Source: Phytoseiulus persimilis (lineage: Eukaryota; Arthropoda; Arachnida; Mesostigmata; Phytoseiidae). Taken from it: a stretch of DNA of 64,000 nucleotides. Shown here piece after piece: positions 49,001 through 56,084 of the stretch. Under the pieces are notes generated by a model that worked only from the letters and a program-made list of their open reading frames with translations, made no database searches and had not been told where the DNA came from. Position numbers and translations under genes: made by a program. Each line of letters starts with the position of its first letter. The stretch's first letter is position 1. The stretch is from contig CM075104.1 of the NCBI GenBank assembly GCA_037576195.1, positions 19,236,211 through 19,300,210 on the forward strand, written 5' to 3'.

Positions 49001-50590
49001 CATGGGTGACTGGGAGTTCGCTGACTTGGTTGGATTGTTCGAAGCATTCCCAGGATCGGACTTTCGAAGGGAACAATACCGGGCGCTGCGGAGCATAATC
49101 CAAGTCCAGAACTGCTTCTAGCGTTCAGAGAGCTCACGGCAACAACCTATCAACCTGAGTCGTAAGACACGTCGTTGCCGGCCCTTCCATTGAAGGTTTT
49201 CCTCCTCCGCTTGCAGGTGTCCTCGCCGACCTCAAGGAAAAGTGGATAGACACTTTGGTACGTTGTCCTCGTGAAATTGAGGTTCTCGAGATTCCTGCAC
49301 CGATTAAGTACACCGCCCTGTGCGGGATGTTCATAGTCGTTCTCGCCGGTTTCATTCTGGCACTCGGTGCCGGTGTGGTCGAGTTTTGCTGGTGCACGAA
49401 GAGAGATTCGAAAAGTGAGGTGAGTTGGCTGTGAGTGTGGTATTTTGGAACTGCCCCGCAAGTGGCTCCTCTTTCGGTGATAATATCGCGAGCCAGCGGA
49501 TTCGAGATCGTTGCACGGCCAGAGCTAGACTCAGCTGCGCCGCATTTTTCCGTCTCCGTTGAACTTGTGGTATCTCTTCACTCTCGTCCGTTCCTTGGCT
49601 TCCCACGATGCTCCCTCTCCCAAACACTCCATATTCTTGTTCTCTTCTTTCTTCTCTCCGTCACCTGTTATATTCAGATCACTCATCTTGCTAGTTTCCT
49701 TTGATCATTACTGGAGTCGCCATTTCCCACCCCTCTTCAATCAAGCTAATTTCCGACTTCATCCATCAATATCCTGTTCTCTCATGCTGCTCCCCACACG
49801 TTCCCGTCTCGATCAACATTCCGCGGTTTTCCACGCTGCTCAATATTCCTCGTTTTGGACCCGGTTCTCGTTCTGCTCTTCCCAAGAGTTTCCTCGATTC
49901 CCGTTGTTTTCGCGACCTCTTCCAGCCCGGTCCCTCCCTTTGACTTCGACTCGTTTTTCCGATTCTTCCGAACGCTTCATAGCTGGATCGGCTCTCGACC
50001 GTGTAACAGTTGGGAACCGCGGATCGGAATCCGAAAATCTGTCTGGATCGGACCGATCCGGCAGAAGATGTTTCCCGATGTAGATTGCCAGCTGGGCCGA
50101 CTCCCCGACTAGCTTGCGTCGAGAGATAATGGTATGACAGTCACGATCATTGCACGGATTTCAGAAACCAATTCAGAAAGTGATGTGGGACAAGACACAC
50201 GATTCGCTTAAGCCGTTCACCCAAAAGGACCCCGCTTTGGTAAGTGAACTGCTGGCGACTAAAAACTTTTTCTCTTTTTCGAATTAGAATGACGTTCATT
50301 CGCTGCTCGGCTCGCTCTTCCGTCCGTCCCCCCGACCGACCACCGAATCGCACTCCGAGTCTCGGTCGTTCGGTTCTCGGCGAGGAAGAAAAAAAACGTT
50401 TTTGGATCTCTGGGGTCGGCTTGGGTTATCGAAAAGCGACGGCGCGCGGAACGGAACACTCTTCCAGACGTGCTCCCCAACATTAACTCCGTTCCTCTTG
50501 TTTTCCAATTCACAGGGAAATGACGAAGAAATGACTCTGAATTCGAGTCAAGCTAACGGAACTCCCAAACAAGTCCGGGTCATGGTTTAA
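3991..50590 (+). CDS. Divergent AMPA/kainate-type ionotropic glutamate receptor subunit, 16 exons, 897 aa (whole gene span)
   Basis: Joined exons are 3991-4084, 32761-32901, 35805-36068, 38896-39131, 39900-40039, 40334-40787, 41475-41660, 44160-44280, 44561-44777, 46203-46350, 47370-47435, 47962-48079, 48402-48557, 49217-49419, 50165-50239 and 50516-50590. Phases agree throughout and no internal stop occurs. Order: signal peptide (about 1-20), ATD (about 25-430), S1 (about 436-545), M1 (560-582), pore loop M2 (about 600-614), M3 (about 629-652), S2 (about 660-800), M4 (about 812-835), cytoplasmic tail (836-897). The length matches AMPA/kainate subunits (about 880-910 aa). Such subunits form tetrameric cation channels at the plasma membrane, usually in neurons. 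Disulfide pairs C80-C348 (ATD) and C742-C797 (S2) are preserved. Sequons lie at N264, N341, N492 and N704. Four of six standard glutamate contacts and the M3 gate motif are replaced, so glutamate gating is doubtful. It could instead be an ATD-bearing variant ionotropic receptor (IR). Family assignment is secure; subclass is not. Confidence 0.93.
4738..4753. repeat. Poly(G) run of 16
   Basis: Homopolymer in intron 1. Similar runs occur at 15582-15594 (13 G), 31629-31641 (13 G) and 57841-57853 (13 C). Confidence 0.9.
5792..5833. repeat. Three-copy 14-bp tandem repeat
   Basis: Three adjacent units, GACGCTCAACGGCT, AACGCTTAACGGCT and GACGCTCAACGTCT, with 1-3 differences between units. It lies in intron 1. 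A related array in the opposite orientation lies at 13321-13362. Confidence 0.8.
10201..10230. repeat. GGGC/GGTC tetranucleotide array
   Basis: Four GGGC-type units pass directly into GGTC units. A similar switch between units is seen in the other arrays of intron 1. Confidence 0.85.
12649..12687. repeat. GAAC/GGGC/GAAC tetranucleotide array
   Basis: GAAC units, then GGGC units, then GAAC units again, in intron 1. Confidence 0.85.
13321..13362. repeat. Three-copy 14-bp tandem repeat, inverted relative of the 5.8 kb array
   Basis: Units are GGTTAGCGCGGGGC, GGTTAGCGCGTAGC and GTTTAGCGTCAAAC. Reverse-complemented units of the 5792-5833 array read GTTAAGCGTTAGCC, matching the third unit at about 10 of 14 positions. 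It lies in intron 1. Confidence 0.65.
17855..17870. repeat. Poly(T) run of 16
   Basis: Homopolymer in intron 1, the only long A/T run in the window. It is not flanked by an obvious target-site duplication or a tRNA-like body, so it is not called a retroposon tail. Confidence 0.85.
18048..18090. repeat. Interrupted GA dinucleotide repeat
   Basis: Three blocks of AG repeats broken by AAGC and AACA, in intron 1. Confidence 0.9.
22731..22764. repeat. GGTC tetranucleotide array
   Basis: About seven perfect GGTC units followed by GGGC units, the longest uninterrupted tetranucleotide array in the window; in intron 1. Confidence 0.9.
24831..24862. repeat. AACC/AGCC tetranucleotide array
   Basis: Five AACC units followed by AGCC units, in intron 1. 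A near-identical composition recurs at 55354-55379. Confidence 0.9.
25876..25898. repeat. CT dinucleotide repeat
   Basis: Uninterrupted TC/CT repeat of about 11 units, followed directly by GGTC units; in intron 1. Confidence 0.9.
27962..27981. repeat. GAGC tetranucleotide array
   Basis: Five GCGA/GAGC units in intron 1. Confidence 0.85.
28766..28785 (+). other. G-quadruplex-type motif
   Basis: Four runs of four or more G separated by single bases (GGGGGCGGGGCGGGGAGGGG). It fits the standard four-run G4 pattern on the plus strand of intron 1. Folding or function is not shown by the sequence. Confidence 0.6.
32761..32901 (+). CDS. iGluR exon 2: start of the amino-terminal domain
   Basis: Residues 32-78, entered in phase 1 after the acceptor TTTCCAG and left in phase 1 at AAAG|GTTTGT. 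It contains LLPNQDVYENILRYAV, the counterpart of the first ATD strand and helix in AMPA/kainate receptors. It ends just before the conserved VCQ segment of exon 3. The donor is weaker than those of most other introns (GTTTGT rather than GTAAGT or GTGAGC), but the reading frame continues cleanly. Confidence 0.9.
32902..35804 (+). other. Intron 2 (2,903 bp)
   Basis: GTTTGT donor, TTGCAG acceptor. It contains a 203-codon open frame near 33.2-33.8 kb with no recognisable domain or splice context, taken as chance. A degenerate GGAC/GACC-type simple repeat lies at 35157-35202. Nothing else was recognised. Confidence 0.85.
35805..36068 (+). CDS. iGluR exon 3: ATD lobe 1
   Basis: Residues 79-166. 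It opens with VCQMMREGVLAFLVAP, matching the family pattern KVCQLLxxGVxAIFGP; C80 is the first cysteine of the conserved ATD disulfide. Further on are the HFHIPLAT and YRWSQVAYVYDD segments, equivalent to the conserved IPHI and W..(F/V)AYLYD stretches. Acceptor TTCGTTGCAG; donor CTAG|GTGAGC, phase 1. Overall similarity to kainate/AMPA ATDs is clear even though individual residues have drifted. Confidence 0.92.
36069..38895 (+). other. Intron 3 (2,827 bp)
   Basis: GTGAGC donor, TTTTTCAG acceptor. No coding segment, RNA gene or distinctive repeat was recognised in it. Confidence 0.85.
38896..39131 (+). CDS. iGluR exon 4: ATD lobe 2
   Basis: Residues 167-245. It begins EAIQNSGVKVSV, the ATD lobe-2 helix and strand, and ends FKNLNTQFIFANP, which matches the conserved hYIFTxxD segment at the ATD core. 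A Lys/Glu-rich helix occupies the middle. Acceptor GTTTTTCAG; donor CCG|GTGAGT, phase 0. There are no internal stops and the frame agrees with both neighbours. Confidence 0.9.
39132..39899 (+). other. Intron 4 (768 bp)
   Basis: GTGAGT donor, CTTCCAG acceptor. No separate feature was recognised. Confidence 0.85.
39900..40039 (+). CDS. iGluR exon 5: ATD lobe 2, NVTAFRLVD segment
   Basis: Residues 246-291 and two bases of codon 292. It contains NVTAFRLVDSE, closely matching the NxTGFRIxx strand of AMPA/kainate ATDs, and carries an N-glycosylation sequon at N264. An FW pair at 250-251 and a helix ending FHKQMMQ follow the family pattern. Acceptor CGCTTCCAG; donor AG|GTAAGC, phase 2. Confidence 0.9.
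40334..40787 (+). CDS. iGluR exon 6: end of ATD and linker to the ligand-binding domain
   Basis: Residues 292-443, the largest exon. YLFLDAVTAL corresponds to the conserved AALxYDAVxxx helix. C348 (in GLDC) is the partner of C80. Then come the GKFLAGFM helix, GPVEFHNNGERT, equivalent to the family pattern (L)TGxIxFNxxGxR, and VRLGTWTPKKGL, equivalent to xxIGTWNPxxGL, which closes the ATD. A Pro/Lys linker (416-435) leads to the first S1 strand, ELSVGSVL. A sequon lies at N341. Acceptor GATTTCCAG; donor TTG|GTGAGA, phase 0. Confidence 0.93.
40788..41474 (+). other. Intron 6 (687 bp)
   Basis: GTGAGA donor, ATTTCCAG acceptor. It contains a G-rich run at 40910-40932. The long open frames across its 5' half are extensions or shadows of exon 6. 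Confidence 0.85.
41475..41660 (+). CDS. iGluR exon 7: ligand-binding domain S1, first part
   Basis: Residues 444-505. NVPYLM corresponds to the EEPYVM strand. FSGFVPDFLEALSN corresponds to (Y/F)EGYCxDLLxELA, with the usual Cys replaced by Pro462. RDYGRR corresponds to GKYGAR, and Y486 is the conserved Tyr that stacks over the ligand. ENGTWSGLMAEVV corresponds to xNGxWNGMVxELI, with a sequon at N492. Acceptor TTAATTTCCAG; donor AAG|GTAAGC, phase 0. Confidence 0.94.
41661..44159 (+). other. Intron 7 (2,499 bp)
   Basis: GTAAGC donor, AATTCCAG acceptor. It splits S1 between the NGTWSG and FEIAVAD segments. A short CT tract lies at 42332-42346. No coding segment was recognised. Confidence 0.85.
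44160..44280 (+). CDS. iGluR exon 8: ligand-binding domain S1, glutamate-contact segment
   Basis: Residues 506-545 plus one base. FEIAVADMALTVDRQEAVEF lines up without gaps on the family segment ADIAIAPLTITxxREEVIDF. R520, which binds the ligand alpha-carboxylate in all glutamate-gated members, is kept. The Pro and Thr whose backbone and side chain hold the amino and carboxylate groups are replaced by D513 and A515. TQPFF then matches SKPFM. Acceptor GAATTCCAG; donor GCAG|GTGAGC, phase 1. Confidence 0.93.
44561..44777 (+). CDS. iGluR exon 9: M1 helix and pore loop M2
   Basis: Residues 546-617 and two bases of codon 618. WQLWLCILAILLVFVTFTYIL (560-580) is M1, matching the family pattern YExWLCIxxAxxxVS. 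An Arg/Lys loop leads to the re-entrant pore loop LMWYTFASLFGRSLGP (600-615). Counting from the conserved Trp (W602), the Q/R-site position is Gly610, followed by Arg611. The MQQG tip of AMPA/kainate channels is absent. Acceptor AAATTGCAG; donor AA|GTGAGT, phase 2. Reading one codon further would give AAG then TGA, which confirms the splice. Confidence 0.92.
44778..46202 (+). other. Intron 9 (1,425 bp)
   Basis: GTGAGT donor, ACAATTGCAG acceptor, lying between the pore loop and M3. No coding segment or repeat was recognised. Confidence 0.85.
46203..46350 (+). CDS. iGluR exon 10: M3 helix with degenerate gate motif
   Basis: Residues 618-667. KLLLLSWWLFLAVITVTYL is the M3 entry, with the invariant WW pair (629-630) in place. 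The following TYLSACIALLQAV (639-651) replaces the near-invariant SYTANLAAFLTV gate; only Tyr640, Ala646 and Leu648 are identical. A short linker then enters S2 (FNRNKFAR, counterpart of IxSxDDLA). Acceptor TTACAATTGCAG; donor CGG|GTGAGT, phase 0. Confidence 0.92.
46351..47369 (+). other. Intron 10 (1,019 bp)
   Basis: GTGAGT donor, AATAACAG acceptor. It contains a CAA/CGA trinucleotide-type tract at 46512-46552. Nothing else was recognised. Confidence 0.85.
46512..46552. repeat. CAA/CGA/CGG trinucleotide tract
   Basis: CAA units grading into GAC and GGC units within intron 10. Confidence 0.8.
47370..47435 (+). CDS. iGluR exon 11: 66-nt exon, start of S2
   Basis: Residues 668-689. GVVDVGYMRYDAVEKMIK aligns with the S2 stretch xIEYGxxxxGSTxxFF. 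The Ser-Thr pair that binds the ligand gamma-carboxylate in AMPA receptors falls at A683 and V684. Acceptor TAATAACAG; donor AAG|GTAAGC; both boundaries are phase 0, so skipping this exon would keep the frame. The acceptor lacks a strong pyrimidine tract, but the protein join DAADGVV is as expected for the family. Confidence 0.87.
47436..47961 (+). other. Intron 11 (526 bp)
   Basis: GTAAGC donor, CTCATCAG acceptor. An open frame reads through the donor for about 70 codons (Lys/Gln/Glu-rich). It is rejected as coding because S2 homology resumes only in exon 12. Confidence 0.8.
47962..48079 (+). CDS. iGluR exon 12: S2, middle part
   Basis: Residues 690-728 plus one base. QYSQLLNSSRARVMSSVAEG matches the xMWxxM....VxxxxxxEG helix-turn of S2, and FAFL matches YAFL, which immediately precedes the ligand-binding Glu in typical receptors. 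Here the next two residues are G729 and L730 (split into exon 13), so that Glu is missing. A sequon lies at N704. Acceptor GCCTCATCAG; donor CTCG|GTAAGT, phase 1. Confidence 0.88.
48080..48401 (+). other. Intron 12 (322 bp)
   Basis: GTAAGT donor, TCTTTTTTCAG acceptor. No separate feature was recognised. Confidence 0.85.
48402..48557 (+). CDS. iGluR exon 13: S2, SPYRD motif
   Basis: Residues 729-780 plus one base. LKSQVDSYNQNDC takes the place of EStxxxYxxxxxC; C742 is the first cysteine of the conserved S2 disulfide, while the ligand-contact Glu position is L730. AIVMPKMSPYRDMFNQGIEK matches the very conserved GIGxPxGSPYRDxxxxAILxL. Acceptor TCTTTTTTCAG; donor TCAG|GTGAGT, phase 1. Confidence 0.94.
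48558..49216 (+). other. Intron 13 (659 bp)
   Basis: GTGAGT donor, GCTTGCAG acceptor. Searched by eye for an alternative exon like AMPA flip/flop; none was found with matching phase and S2 similarity. Confidence 0.8.
49217..49419 (+). CDS. iGluR exon 14: end of S2 and M4 helix
   Basis: Residues 781-848. VLADLKEKW is the conserved GxLxxLxxKWW end of S2 with a single Trp, and C797 pairs with C742. YTALCGMFIVVLAGFILALG and following residues (812-835) form M4, then EFCWCTKRD. Cysteines C838 and C840 directly after M4 are typical palmitoylation sites. Acceptor CCGCTTGCAG; donor GAG|GTGAGT, phase 0. Confidence 0.94.
49420..50164 (+). other. Intron 14 (745 bp)
   Basis: GTGAGT donor, GATTTCAG acceptor. 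The middle is pyrimidine-rich (TTC/CTC runs at about 49600-49960). No coding segment was recognised. Confidence 0.8.
50165..50239 (+). CDS. iGluR exon 15: cytoplasmic tail
   Basis: Residues 849-873: a basic, proline-containing segment with no known domain. The acceptor is CGGATTTCAG and the donor TTG|GTAAGT; both ends are phase 0, so it could be skipped without a frame change. It is included because its splice signals are strong and it joins exons 14 and 16 in frame. Tail sequences of this family are poorly conserved, so similarity cannot confirm it. Confidence 0.72.
50516..50590 (+). CDS. iGluR exon 16: C-terminus and stop codon
   Basis: Residues 874-897 and TAA. The exon is hydrophilic (acidic start, then Ser/Asn/Gln-rich) and ends VRVMV. 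A hydrophobic residue at positions 0 and -2 fits a class II PDZ-binding tail, as at the end of GluA2. Acceptor TTCCAATTCACAG, phase 0. That the sum of all exons is a multiple of three supports this as the terminal exon. Confidence 0.75.
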   Translation, partial: GNDEEMTLNSSQANGTPKQVRVMV

Positions 50591-52955
50591 GTCTTGTGCG
50601 GCTCCGCCTGGTCCGAGCTCCGCTCGATCGACTCCTTCTACACCGCCCCTGACTTCCATCGAGTTCCCGTCGAATTCAATAGCCCCCAATTTCATGTCTA
50701 GATCGACTTCATCATCTGTCAAAAGCAAATGTTCATCTCATCAACTGAACCACTCATCGGCATGAATTTTCGGAAGCACTTATCGATGAGTACCCACGGT
50801 CACGTAGCAGCCGAGTGTTCCAGGATCGCCTCCCGGGACCTCTCCCGCCATGGTCGCCCGTTCCCATCTTTCTGTCTCGAAAGTATGCTCCTCGCGCAGA
50901 GCCCACCTATAGGATAAAACGAGCTCTGCATCGTTGAATCCACGAGAGTTAGTCGTTGATGACGTGTCGTTTTAGCCCACCTCTTCTGGATTTTTGAGAC
51001 AAGCAACCACGGAGAACGCGCCAAACAGATCAAGTTGCAGCGATCCCTGATTCCGCCAACATCGCGGTTGTGGAGGAAAAACGCGGTCGTCAGATGATAT
51101 TCCTTCTTGATGAACTCCGATTAGTTCTATTCGGCTTTCCTGCTGAGTTTGTGTCTCGAAGTGTCTCCGAAAATCGCTTGTCAGTGGTAGATTCAAAAGT
51201 CAGAGTGGAACTCTATCGACTCCGGGGTGTCCGCGCGATGGAAGTGCTGTTCTGATTATGAGGTCTTTCGTGATTCTCTTTCACATCGACGCTCAGGACA
51301 CTTTGGGCGTCAGGGCCGGAGCGTTGGGTCGCAGCGCGGACCAGCATAATTCAACTTCTTCGCTATGGACGCTTTGGAGGTTCCGCTGTAAATACATTGT
51401 GAGAAATATTTCAAGAGCGGGTTCGCGGAGAACGTCTCGGAGATCTTCGTGGAGGGAGAACCCATTCGAAAAATAATCGTTTCGCCGAAAGGAAAGAATG
51501 TGGCAGCGGAGAGCTCGGACCGCCTCAGACTCTCGGTGATTCCGGAGCGCGGATTCGACTCCAAAAGAATGGAGGAAACTCCGTTGGAAGATGATCTTTG
51601 AGGATTTCCACTCTGCTGGGAGCGGAACTTCGCTGCTCCCGTGTCAATGTCCACAGAAATTCGATTCGGGACCGACGTCGGCTTCAGAATCGGTTCCCTG
51701 CGTTCTAGTCTTGGCGTGCGTACGCGAGAGATGAATTCCGAAAAACGATTCATTCCCGTTTTCGAGCGTCCGATAAGAGCCGTTCATGGCAAAAAGCGGG
51801 AGAAAGTGGAGCGAATCTCCACATTCTCACGGCTCCAATCACCGGCCATATTTGCATTTCATCGGGCCGGCAGAAGGAAGAAATTTGTTGCCGCCCTCGG
51901 ACTGAGGCGCGTAGTGTGGTCCAGCGAAGCCCCGCCCCGACCGGCGCTCGCCGTACTGAAGGGCCCATAGGCTTTTACGATGCCCCGTCAGTGGAATTGC
52001 CATATTTTTCTAAAAATGAATAGTTGAACTCGTGTTGAGGGGCTCTCTAAAATGTGTATAAACGAATCCGGTGAGAGGCAAGGAACACGGAGCATTCAAT
52101 AGCGAATGTGAGCAACGTCGAACCACCACGTATCGAGAGAGGTTCTCGTCAGCCCCTATCTCCCTGATTAAAATGAGTCATTCGATCTCAGAATTTCCTG
52201 GAGGGTTCCGAGACCCAGTTCCGAAACGAAAAGCGTCCAAAATCTTTGCGACTTTATTCCTTGAAGCCCGTGGTATTTTCTGTTCGGATCCTGGTGGTGA
52301 GTCAGGGGCTAGCGGAAACTCCATCATCACAGTATCATTGTACAAAGTTTCGCCGTCTTACAGGCTCGATAAATCTCATATAAACTATGGTGAATAAGGT
52401 GATATTGACCCGGGCGAGACTTTCGTCCAAACTAACCATCTGAAAGAACGAGTGGAGGACTTAATCTGAACTATGTAAATATGAATATTTCTTAGCTGTC
52501 CCCAATGCGGAAAACAATGCGAGCGAAAAAAGAAAACTTGTTGAAACTGATTCGAGACGATGGAAAAGGAAAACTCGAGGGTATGTGTGGGTTCACGTTA
52601 TGGATACGTTCATCGGGGTGTGTCTGTGTACGTCGACGTGTGCCCACTTCTGTCAGCGTGTGTCTATAGGGTGTGCGTGAGTGCTGTGTGAAAACGATCA
52701 TTCGATCAATTTTCTCGATTTGATGGTGAGGATCGAACGGGATTCTCCCACATGATCTCCATCCTCCAGAATCGTCGTCGTTACGGGGGCCCGGACGTGT
52801 CTGTACGGCGTCTTTTTGTTGAACGATTGATCGCTTCAGTGAGTCGAAATCAATCACCCAAATTACAGATGAAGATAACGTAACATAACTAATAATATAA
52901 ATAACTTGACAACTTTGTGAATATGGTTCAATAAATGGAACTTTTGTCGTGCCAT
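50591..52955 (+). other. Presumed 3' UTR of the receptor mRNA
   Basis: It runs from the stop codon to just beyond the AATAAA at 52930. The last few hundred bases become A+T-rich compared with the surroundings, as 3' UTR ends commonly are. No reading frame in it resembles a known protein. Its extent is an inference; an earlier ATTAAA at 52167-52172 could give a shorter transcript. Confidence 0.4.
52930..52935 (+). terminator. Candidate polyadenylation signal AATAAA
   Basis: A canonical hexamer, preceded by an A+T-rich stretch (52878-52925) and followed within 20 bases by T/G-rich CTTTTGTCGTG, as expected of a cleavage region. It is the first exact AATAAA seen after the TAA at 50588-50590, giving a 3' UTR of about 2.4 kb. 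Confidence 0.45.
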
Positions 52956-55353
52956 GAAAAGCTGTTTGAACTCACTGTTTCCTGGTCGCTGTGAGCTGTC
53001 CGTGTTTACCACTACAGCAGGGGTCCCAAGTCTGTGCGCACGGTCGCTGGACCTATCGAGACGTCACAACCCATCTTGCAGGAGTCCAGCTGCGCAACCG
53101 GCTTCTTTGACACGGTCGGCTAGACGAAATGCATGGGGCATGTCAGTGTACAGGGTGCCTCATAAGAACTGTCCGGATGACGCCATTTCAACAAGAGAGG
53201 AATCCGTGACAGAAGATCGCTGATATAAGCGGGAGAGCCCGGGTCGGAACCGCTATTCGGGCTTGGGCTTCAAGATTGATTGCCATGCACATTTGCTCCA
53301 CAATCGAGACGAGGTACCTCGAATGCGTCGTAACGGCGAAATGTATCCGTTTTAGAGACAGGAGGAAACCCATATACGGGGTGACAAAGCTTTTTTCCGA
53401 AAGTCCCCCTGCAAGACTGTCGTGTCGCGGATAATGCTGTCGGCCATCTTCAAGCAAGTCGGGCATGCGACCATGTAGCGCCGCGATTGGAGTCCTGGAA
53501 TGGGAAGTCCAATCCCGTGACCGGTTGGGGAAGCACCTGCGGGAAGATATTTTCCTCTGCTATGATTTTTCGGAACGGTTCTGCAAGGTTATCGTGCTCA
53601 TGTTCGATACAATGCTCCTGCTTTCCTGACGTGAGGACTGTAATTTAGCTTTTTGCGTTCTCCGCCCTCACTTCTCTCTCCTTGACTCTGCTCGCTTGAT
53701 CGCTTTTTGTGTCTCTGATTCGCTCTCGTTGTGATGCTCCCCGCTTTTTCCTTCCCTCGCCCTCGATCAGAACCGGCGCTGCTGCCTCCACTGCACTCCC
53801 CGCATCTGGACGGATAATAGCAGCACTGGTCGAGTTGTGTTTTTTGTGCATAAGTGGCACTTGATCAGCCCTGTGGCGAGCCTTCCCGCCTTCGAAGCTT
53901 GATTCGAAAACCAGAGAGACGCGACAGAAAGAATCCCTCGATGATCGTAGCCGGAGAACATGCACGAAATGAGGACAGACGGAACATGGCCACCCTTGAG
54001 GAGCTTGGCGCAATAACGCACGAGCACGAGTCGTGTGCAAAGCTTTCCGACCAATGAGCCGCTCATATGATGAGTGGCGGGGGGCTTGTTCCTGACGAGT
54101 GAGCTGGGAATATATGGTGATTCGATTCGTTTCACAACATTTGACGTGGTAGAAGAACATCATGATATTTTCGAGCGATAAATATGGGGCTTGACACTCA
54201 GTCCGTTAGATTCAAACCATGATGTTTTAGGGGCTCATATAAATCAACTCTAATAGAATCCAGCGGCCACTAATTGCGCACGCGTGTGCATTAGAACTCC
54301 TCTCGGTTATCATATCTGTCAACTCCCTCTGCACTTGGTCACAGGCGATAGCCTCCACAAACGGTTGTCGACAACGGTGACTAAGTCCAGGAATCAAAGT
54401 CGTGTTCTGCGGAAAATCTCGGAACACCCCCTATTCAGAGCTGGGACAATTCATGACAAAAGCTATAACTTTGAAACATCTTCCATCCATCAATTCAACA
54501 ATCTGATGGGAGGAAATATTGATGAATATTGTTCCAGATTACCGGCACCCTTTTTGACGCGGAAACTCTGTTCAACAGCCTCTCTCCCGTTATTCCTCAA
54601 ACCTGCCCGTTGGCTGAGAGCGGGGTGTCCTTGACAGGCGTTGACTTTACTTTAGCGGGTCTGTCTCCCCCTCCCACGTCCTCTGTCTCGAGTCAGGCCA
54701 CAAGGAACGAGCCGGGACCTAGCTTAGAGAGAGTATCCCCAGGTGGTCCTGTCGGATTCCTGGTATTCAGTGGAGGAGGGCCGGGGAGAAGAATCCTCGA
54801 GGTCGATCAAGGGATTGATCGACGCAACGGTGGACAAAAGTGTTTTGAACGATAGGCAGAAACTCCCGAGTCCGAGAATATGAGATTCTGTCGGGTAGAT
54901 TAGTGCACGTCCGTCGAGTGCATTCTCACTGCTCGGAACGGGAGAGCGGGGGAAACAGTGGCGGTCATTTGTAGCTATTGTTCCCGTGTCTTCAGACGTG
55001 TCTTAGGCCATATTTGAATATTGCTCTGATATGGACGAGACCCCGTGGAGTAGCACATGGTTGGCTGTCAGTTTTTCCTGGTATCGGCATCGCAGCCGCT
55101 GCTGAAGCTGGAGAATAAGGGCCCGGGGGGAGGGCTCCAGTCGGGGAAGGAACGATGGGGTGCAAATCCATCAGAAACAGATCTGCACTTTTCGACTGGC
55201 CGGAGGATTTCGCGTGAACCAGCGGGAAGTGAAGAAATGGATTCGTCGGCTGGCGAACGGGCATATTGACTGCCCGGGTGACTGTCTGTTTATCTCGCTC
55301 CCTTTCCTCTTCCTGTCTGAGGTTTATGGAAAACACAATTGGAGGGATAGACA

Positions 55354-55379
55354 AGCCAGCCAGCCAGCCAACCAACCAG
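55354..55379. repeat. AGCC/AACC tetranucleotide array
   Basis: Four AGCC units followed by AACC units in the downstream flank, the same two units as the intron 1 array at 24831 in reverse order. Confidence 0.85.
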
Positions 55380-55787
55380 GGCGCTCCTGAGGGAAGGACC
55401 TGAGCGGGAGAAAGGAGCACTTGACATTCAGGAGGCATCCCTCGCAGAGCTGGCAGAAACACGGATCAACAATGGGCCCCGGAGCGGGTGAGAGTCTTCG
55501 ACGGCGATCCAGCGGTTGACGCCACGCCGTCGAAGATGGGTACCTGGCGGCAGCAGTCGATTCTGAAAGTCTCGAGGGTTCGAGGTCGTCTTTCTTCGTT
55601 CCGGGTTCGAATCAGGTTCGTTATCACAACCATCAACTACCAGACAACGCGGTTAGAGCTCTCGCAGAGCGACTCGCAATCAATCAGCGGGTCGCAATCA
55701 CCCAAGATGCGACTCCATCTCTTTCGCGGAACGAGCTCCACCGCCGACGCGGGACGACAGAGTAGAACTTGAAACACGATTGCCGTA

Positions 55788-56084
55788 ATGAGTCTCAGGG
55801 AAGCAACTCCGATGAATTGCCGTGAATTTCCGAAATCACCGGAAGCCGTTGACAACACGCCGTCGGAGTCTCAGGAGAACTCGGAAGCGAAGTTTTATAC
55901 TCGGGCCGATCGTTCCAGCGGTGCATTATCACCGAAGGGCTGCAAACTCCAATGCGGGGTTCATCTGTCGTGGAGAACGGCTCTCGATTACACCGATTTG
56001 AAGGGAGCGCCTCGTCAGGTCGTTCCGGACGCCATGAAGGGACAATGGCTCAATGATAAAATCAAGCTGACCAACAGCAGAAAG
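55788..56084 (+). CDS. Candidate first coding exon of an unknown gene (99 codons)
   Basis: An ATG with a purine at -3 opens 99 codons that end at a strong donor, AAAG|GTGAGC, of the kind used repeatedly in the receptor gene. The peptide is hydrophilic with mixed charge (Ser/Glu-rich start; WRTALDYTDLKG and GQWLNDKIKL near the end) and has no domain I recognise. No matching downstream exon in phase 0 was identified, so this may be a chance open frame. Confidence 0.25.

Noticed and set aside
48888-49121. Open frame in intron 13 considered as a flip/flop-type alternative exon
   Set aside because: No similarity to the S2 segment it would replace, and no matching acceptor and donor phases.
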